DNA from: COE1 sp045579665
GTDB taxonomy: Bacteria > Bacillota > Clostridia > Lachnospirales > Lachnospiraceae
Length of the DNA: 24,569 nucleotides
Direction of reading: 5' to 3'
Assembly: GCA_045579665.1 (NCBI GenBank)
Contig: JAZNMO010000101.1
Coordinates: forward strand, 1 to 24,569
Positions within the stretch are counted from its first letter, which is position 1; each line of letters opens with the position of its first letter. The notes beneath the pieces are model-generated. The model was not told where the DNA came from. It ran no database searches and worked only from the letters and a program-made list of their open reading frames with translations. Position numbers and translations under genes: made by a program. This document shows positions 21,216 to 24,569 of the stretch, piece by piece.

Positions 21216-22865
21216 ATGATTAGTGCAAACAATGTAACTTATAGAGTCGGTAAGAAGGCTCTCTTTGAAGATGTTAATATCAAATTCACAGAAGGAAACT
21301 GTTACGGTTTAATCGGTGCTAATGGTGCCGGTAAGTCTACCTTTTTGAAAATCTTATCTGGAAAGTTAGAGACTACAAAGGGTGATATCGTTATCACTCC
21401 TGGCCAGCGTCTTTCTGTATTGGAGCAGGACCACTTCAAGTATGACGAATATCCTGTTATGGATGTTGTTATCATGGGTAATGCCCGTTTATATGAAATC
21501 ATGAAGGAAAAAGATGCTATCTATGCGAAGGAAGACTTCACAGACGAAGACGGTATCCGCGCAAGTGAATTAGAGGGCGAATTTGCCGAGATGGACGGTT
21601 GGGAAGCAGAGTCTAATGCTGCACAGCTTTTAAATGGTCTTGGTATCGACACTGGTATTCACTATTCTATTATGAAGGATTTAAAGGGTAGTGAGAAGGT
21701 GAAGGTTCTCCTTGCTAAGGCACTCTTTGGTAATCCTGATATTTTATTGCTTGACGAGCCTACCAACCACTTGGATTTGGATGCTATCGCATGGCTTGAA
21801 GAGTTCTTGATTAACTTTGACAATACTGTTATCGTAGTATCACATGACCGTAATTTCTTAAATAAGGTATGTACACATATCGCAGATATTGATTATAGCA
21901 AGATTCAGCTCTATGCAGGTAACTATGACTTCTGGTATGAGTCAAGCCAGTTACTTGTTAAGCAGATGAAGGAAGCTAACAAGAAGAAGGAAGAAAAGAT
22001 TAAGGAGTTACAGGAATTTATTTCCCGTTTCTCTGCTAACGCATCTAAGTCTAAGCAGGCTACATCAAGAAAGCGTGCTTTGGAAAAGATTGAATTAGAT
22101 GACATTAAGCCTTCAAGCAGAAAGTATCCATACATCGACTTCCGTCCTGACCCTGAGATTGGTAACGAAGTATTAACCGTTGAGAATCTTTCTAAGACTA
22201 TTAATGGTGTGAAGGTTCTTGATAATATTTCTTTCATCCTTGGTCGTGAGGATAAGGTTGCTTTTGTAGGTGGTAATGAGCTTGCAAAGACTACTCTTTT
22301 CCAGATTCTTATGGGTGAAATTGAGCCGGACGAAGGTTCCTTCAAGTGGGGTGTTACTACTTCACAGGCCTACTTCCCTAAGGACCCTACCAGCGAGTTT
22401 GATAACGAATATACTATCGCAGACTGGTTAATGGGCTACTCTCCTGTTGATGATATTACTTATGTTCGTGGTTTCCTCGGACGTATGCTCTTTGCAGGTG
22501 AGGATGGCGTTAAGAAGGTTAAGGTTCTTTCCGGTGGTGAGAAGGTTAGATGTCTCCTTAGTAAGATGATGATTAGCGGTGCTAACTGTCTTATCCTTGA
22601 CGAGCCTACCAACCACTTAGATATGGAGTCTATCACAGCTCTTAACAATGGTTTGATTAAATATCCGGGCGTTGCACTTTTTGCATGCCATGACCACCAG
22701 TTTGTACAGACTACAGCAAATCGTATCATGGAGATTCTTCCTAATGGTGCTCTTGTTGATAAGATTACTACTTATGATGAATACCTTGCAAGCGATGAGA
22801 TGGCTCGTAAGAGAACTGTCTACAACGCTGATGCTGAGATTGCTGAAGAGAACGAAGCTGAATAA
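21216..22865 (+). CDS. ABC-F family ATPase, YbiT-like (549 aa)
   Basis: A soluble twin-ATPase of the ABC-F class; members act at the ribosomal E site. Domain 1: Walker A GANGAGKS (34-41), Walker B ILLLDEPTNHLD, switch SHDRNFL. A charged helical P-site-tRNA-interaction linker spans about 240-310. Domain 2: signature LSGGEK (438-443), Walker B CLILDEPTNHLD, switch CHDHQF. Two deviations: the first signature is LKGSEK (156-161), and the second Walker A is GGNELAKTT (352-360), where the two glycines flanking the loop are replaced. ABC-F proteins include resistance factors, but this one resembles the general YbiT type. Codon choice is strongly biased, suggesting high expression. AAAGGG precedes the ATG; a family C element follows the stop by three bases. 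Confidence 0.95.
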   Translation: MISANNVTYRVGKKALFEDVNIKFTEGNCYGLIGANGAGKSTFLKILSGKLETTKGDIVITPGQRLSVLEQDHFKYDEYPVMDVVIMGNARLYEIMKEKDAIYAKEDFTDEDGIRASELEGEFAEMDGWEAESNAAQLLNGLGIDTGIHYSIMKDLKGSEKVKVLLAKALFGNPDILLLDEPTNHLDLDAIAWLEEFLINFDNTVIVVSHDRNFLNKVCTHIADIDYSKIQLYAGNYDFWYESSQLLVKQMKEANKKKEEKIKELQEFISRFSANASKSKQATSRKRALEKIELDDIKPSSRKYPYIDFRPDPEIGNEVLTVENLSKTINGVKVLDNISFILGREDKVAFVGGNELAKTTLFQILMGEIEPDEGSFKWGVTTSQAYFPKDPTSEFDNEYTIADWLMGYSPVDDITYVRGFLGRMLFAGEDGVKKVKVLSGGEKVRCLLSKMMISGANCLILDEPTNHLDMESITALNNGLIKYPGVALFACHDHQFVQTTANRIMEILPNGALVDKITTYDEYLASDEMARKRTVYNADAEIAEENEAE

Positions 22866-22868
22866 TTG

Positions 22869-23085
22869 AAACTCTTGTTTATTTTGAAAGTTAGAGCTTC
22901 GGGCATAAGATTTTCTATGCGTTTTTAGGAAAATGTATAAAGACGTACGTAACCGGCGTATATTTGCCATCCATGGCTCACTATACGCCTTTGGGCAACG
23001 TCCTGTTGCCCAATTACTATTTACTCTAAAAACGCAAGAAAAACTAATACCCTACGCAATACTTTCAAAACAAAGCAAGAGTTTT
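22869..23085 (-). repeat. Structured intergenic element, family C copy 1
   Basis: About 217 bases between ABC-F and the PHP gene. Long imperfect terminal arms start AAACTCTTG (left) and end CAAGAGTTT (right) and match, with bulges, over about 60 bases. Inside are two hairpins: GGCGTATA (22955-22962) / TATACGCC (22982-22989) with a loop containing GCCATCCATGGCTCA; and GGGCAAC (22993-22999) / GTTGCCC (23005-23011) with loop GTCCT. ACGTACGTAACC precedes the first hairpin. The strand given is that on which the MANxRxLR frame reads. On the plus strand the right arm runs into seven T residues, so it may also terminate the ABC-F transcript. Confidence 0.85.
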
Positions 23086-23174
23086 TTTATTTCTTTCCAA
23101 TTTATTTTTCTTAAATAATAAAATTTTACAGCCAAAACAATAATTGCATTTTTTTGAAAGGCATGGATAAGATT

Positions 23175-24032
23175 ATGAATAATATCAACTCAAATAAATG
23201 CGTGGACTTGCATGTCCATTCAACACGTTCAGATGGAACTTATACACCAACAGAATTAGTAAACTATGCTATTGAAAAAGGATTAAAGGCATTTGCTCTG
23301 ACAGACCATGATACAGTGGATGGGATTGAAGAAGCGCTCAAGGCTGCCGAGGGCAAATCGATTGAAGTAATTCCGGGTATCGAATATTCTACTGAGTATC
23401 ATAAGCGTGATGTGCATATTGTTGGACTTTTTATCGATTACAAGGCACCTGTATTCTTAGAATATCTGAAGCGATTTCAGGATTCCAGAATTGAACGCAA
23501 TCATAAGCTTTGTCGCAATTTACAGGGTGCAGGCTTTGACATTACTTATGAGGCTTTGCTTGAAGAATTTCCTAATGCTGTAATCACCAGAGCTCATTAT
23601 GCCAAATACTTACTTGCTCATGGCTATGTTAAAAGCTTGCCCGAAACCTTTGAACGTTATCTTGGAGACCACACACCTTACTTTGTACATCGTGAGAAGA
23701 TTACTCCCGAAGAGGTCATTGATATTACACGCAGGGCCGGTGGTATTCCTATCCTTGCTCATCCTACGCTATATAAGCTTGGACGTGAACAGCTGAATAT
23801 TCTGGTTTCTACACTCGCTGACGCAGGCTTAATGGGACTTGAAGCAATTTACAGTACCTACTCTCCTAGTGAAGAGAGTCAGATGAAAGCACTTGCCAAG
23901 AAGTATAATCTCCTGATTAGCGGCGGTTCTGATTTCCACGGTGCTACCAAGCCGGGACTTGACCTAGGCACCGGATACGGACGTCTCTTCATCCATGAAG
24001 AAGTCCTCGAAAATCTCCGCGCCGCATTGTAA
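23175..24032 (+). CDS. PHP-domain phosphoesterase, RNase AM/TrpH-like (285 aa)
   Basis: A metal-dependent phosphoesterase of the PHP superfamily. Conserved metal ligands appear in order: VDLHVHSTRSDGTYTPTEL, TDHDTVDGI, IPGIEYST with DVHIVGLF, ITRAHYAKYL, PILAHPTLY, and GGSDFHGATKPG near the C-terminus. Length and motifs match E. coli YciV/RNase AM, which trims 5' ends of RNA and hydrolyses 3',5'-bisphosphonucleotides; that role is an inference here. The start is uncertain: ATG codons at 23163 and 23175 and a TTG at 23154 are in frame. I prefer 23175 because GAAAGG is too close to 23163, and the family begins shortly before DLHVH. It is flanked on both sides by family C elements. Confidence 0.88.
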   Translation: MNNINSNKCVDLHVHSTRSDGTYTPTELVNYAIEKGLKAFALTDHDTVDGIEEALKAAEGKSIEVIPGIEYSTEYHKRDVHIVGLFIDYKAPVFLEYLKRFQDSRIERNHKLCRNLQGAGFDITYEALLEEFPNAVITRAHYAKYLLAHGYVKSLPETFERYLGDHTPYFVHREKITPEEVIDITRRAGGIPILAHPTLYKLGREQLNILVSTLADAGLMGLEAIYSTYSPSEESQMKALAKKYNLLISGGSDFHGATKPGLDLGTGYGRLFIHEEVLENLRAAL

Positions 24033-24039
24033 GTAGTAC

Positions 24040-24315
24040 AATTCGGGTTTGTCGAGTTCTCTCGGCGCCCGCATTAACAGGTTTCATTCGAAAGCGAAAG
24101 CTCCGGGCTAAGAGTTTCTAGGTGCTTTTATTTAAGTGTTCTAAGACGTACGTAACCGGCGGCGATTCGCCATCCTTGGCTCAAATTGCCGCCTTCTGCC
24201 TCCGTCCAGTCGGCAGATTCCTATATATCCTAAAAGCACTAAGAAAATCTAACACCCTGCGCAATGCTTTCTGCTTGAAACCTGTTAGTGCGGGCGCCTT
24301 GGTAGTCGAGCAAAT
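24040..24315 (-). repeat. Structured intergenic element, family C copy 2
   Basis: The longest copy, starting a few bases after the PHP stop codon. Outer arms pair over about 90 bases with bulges: CGGCGCCCGCATTAACAGG (left) against CCTGTTAGTGCGGGCGCC (right), continuing to GGTGCTTTTA / TAAAAGCACT. Hairpin 1 is GGCGGCGATT (24158-24167) / AATTGCCGCC (24184-24193) around CGCCATCCTTGGCTCA; hairpin 2 is TCTGCC (24195-24200) / GGCAGA (24212-24217) with CGTCC in the loop. Stem sequences differ from copy 1, but the loops are the same. Orientation as for copy 1. Confidence 0.85.
24141..24173 (-). other. Tiny open frame in family C copy 2 (10 aa, MANRRRLRTS)
   Basis: ATG at 24173 in the loop of hairpin 1, stop TAG at 24141-24143. 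Copy 1 opens with MANIRRLRTS at the equivalent ATG (22970) but runs on without an early stop; copy 3 gives MANRLRLRAF. Upstream AAGG touches the ATG and is too close for a normal ribosome site. Coding is unproven. Confidence 0.25.
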
Positions 24316-24369
24316 TTGACATATCGATATCTCAAGCTTTGCCTGGCTGACACGAAAGAACAGACTCTA

Positions 24370-24569
24370 TTTGTCGTAAAAAGTATTGTGGAGAGTATTT
24401 AGTGGTTCTTGATGTTTTTAGAGACAATAGCAAGCCGCCGCTTGGACGAAGGCGGCAGCAGCCAATTGAGCCATGGATGGCGAATCGGCTGCGGTTGCGT
24501 GCGTTTTAGAATAATTAAATAAAAACATCTAGCACCACTTATGCTCGGAACTCCTACTTTTGAGACAAA
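24370..24569 (+). repeat. Structured intergenic element, family C copy 3 (inverted; may run past the window end)
   Basis: Inverted relative to copies 1 and 2. Terminal arms TTTGTCGTAAAAAGTA (left) and the complement of ...CTACTTTTGAGACAAA (right), extending to GATGTTTTTA / TAAAAACATC. Hairpin 2: GCCGCC (24434-24439) / GGCGGC (24451-24456) with GGACG in the loop. Hairpin 1: GCAGCCAATT (24458-24467) / AATCGGCTGC (24483-24492) around GAGCCATGGATGGCG. GGTTGCGTGCGTTTT follows. It converges with copy 2, about 55 bases away, and ends exactly at the window edge. Confidence 0.8.
24477..24509 (+). other. Tiny open frame in family C copy 3 (10 aa, MANRLRLRAF)
   Basis: ATG at 24477 in the hairpin 1 loop, TAG at 24507-24509. 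Same position, length and character (MAN, then alternating Arg/Leu) as the frame in copy 2. No clear ribosome binding site. Confidence 0.25.

Noticed and set aside
22617..22970. 117-residue minus-strand frame running from family C copy 1 into the ABC-F gene
   Set aside because: Most of it is antisense to the ABC-F coding region. Only its first residues (MANIRRLRTS) match the other family C copies; the rest is probably read-through after loss of a stop.
22869..24569. Family C copies as insertion sequences
   Set aside because: No transposase frame and no clear target duplications are visible. A non-autonomous mobile repeat remains possible, so they are listed as repeats only.

Overview
The window looks like low-to-moderate GC Bacillota chromosome, most likely a Lachnospiraceae-type gut anaerobe. 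I infer this from strong GGAGG-type ribosome binding sites, a CIRCE-controlled groES-groEL pair, an apt-rel-MBL hydrolase operon, a YbiT-like ABC-F ATPase, and a cell-envelope cassette of SGNH hydrolase, DUF4358 lipoprotein, MBOAT and DHHW protein. No tRNA, rRNA, transposase or CRISPR array is visible. Nearly everything from 1 to 21.1 kb is on the minus strand; the ABC-F and PHP genes at the right end are on the plus strand.

Layout from left to right. 1-1.2 kb: a structured intergenic element at the edge, a small two-helix membrane protein, and an array of 63-bp hairpin repeats. 1.2-4.75 kb: operon apt, rel (ppGpp synthetase/hydrolase), MBL-fold hydrolase. 4.96-5.5 kb: nitroreductase. 5.58-9.71 kb: a four-gene envelope operon, probably for O-acetylation of a cell-surface polymer. 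9.87-11.44 kb: an AgrC-like GHKL kinase and its LytTR regulator. 11.64-12.99 kb: NfeD and SPFH/stomatin pair. 13.18-14.03 kb: a single-chain MNT-HEPN protein. 14.15-16.23 kb: metallophosphoesterase and a MerR-methyltransferase fusion with a classical 19-bp-spacer MerR promoter. 16.42-17.22 kb: a PD-(D/E)XK-like protein directly behind a second hairpin-repeat array. 17.72-20.03 kb: groEL and groES with CIRCE and a repeat-filled spacer. 20.12-21.06 kb: degenerate GGDEF protein. 21.2-24.03 kb: ABC-F ATPase and PHP phosphoesterase.

The most unusual content lies between the genes. Five kinds of structured repeat occur. Family B has three copies (1-141, 4783-4929, 11474-11630), each a closed multi-hairpin element. 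Family C has three copies (22869-23085, 24040-24315, 24370-24569), with long imperfect terminal arms and two internal hairpins whose stems differ but stay paired while the loops stay the same. Family D is a ~70-bp repeat present about three times between groES and groEL. Two unrelated arrays share a ~62-63-bp period and an ACGGA...TCCGT hairpin per unit. Families B and C each carry, in one fixed orientation, a tiny open reading frame for an Arg/Lys-rich peptide: M(S/N)K...CE in B and MANxRxLR in C. I do not recognise these elements; they are the best candidates for something undescribed, either as structured RNAs, as non-autonomous mobile repeats, or as small-peptide loci. The peptide reading is weakened by the lack of good ribosome binding sites.
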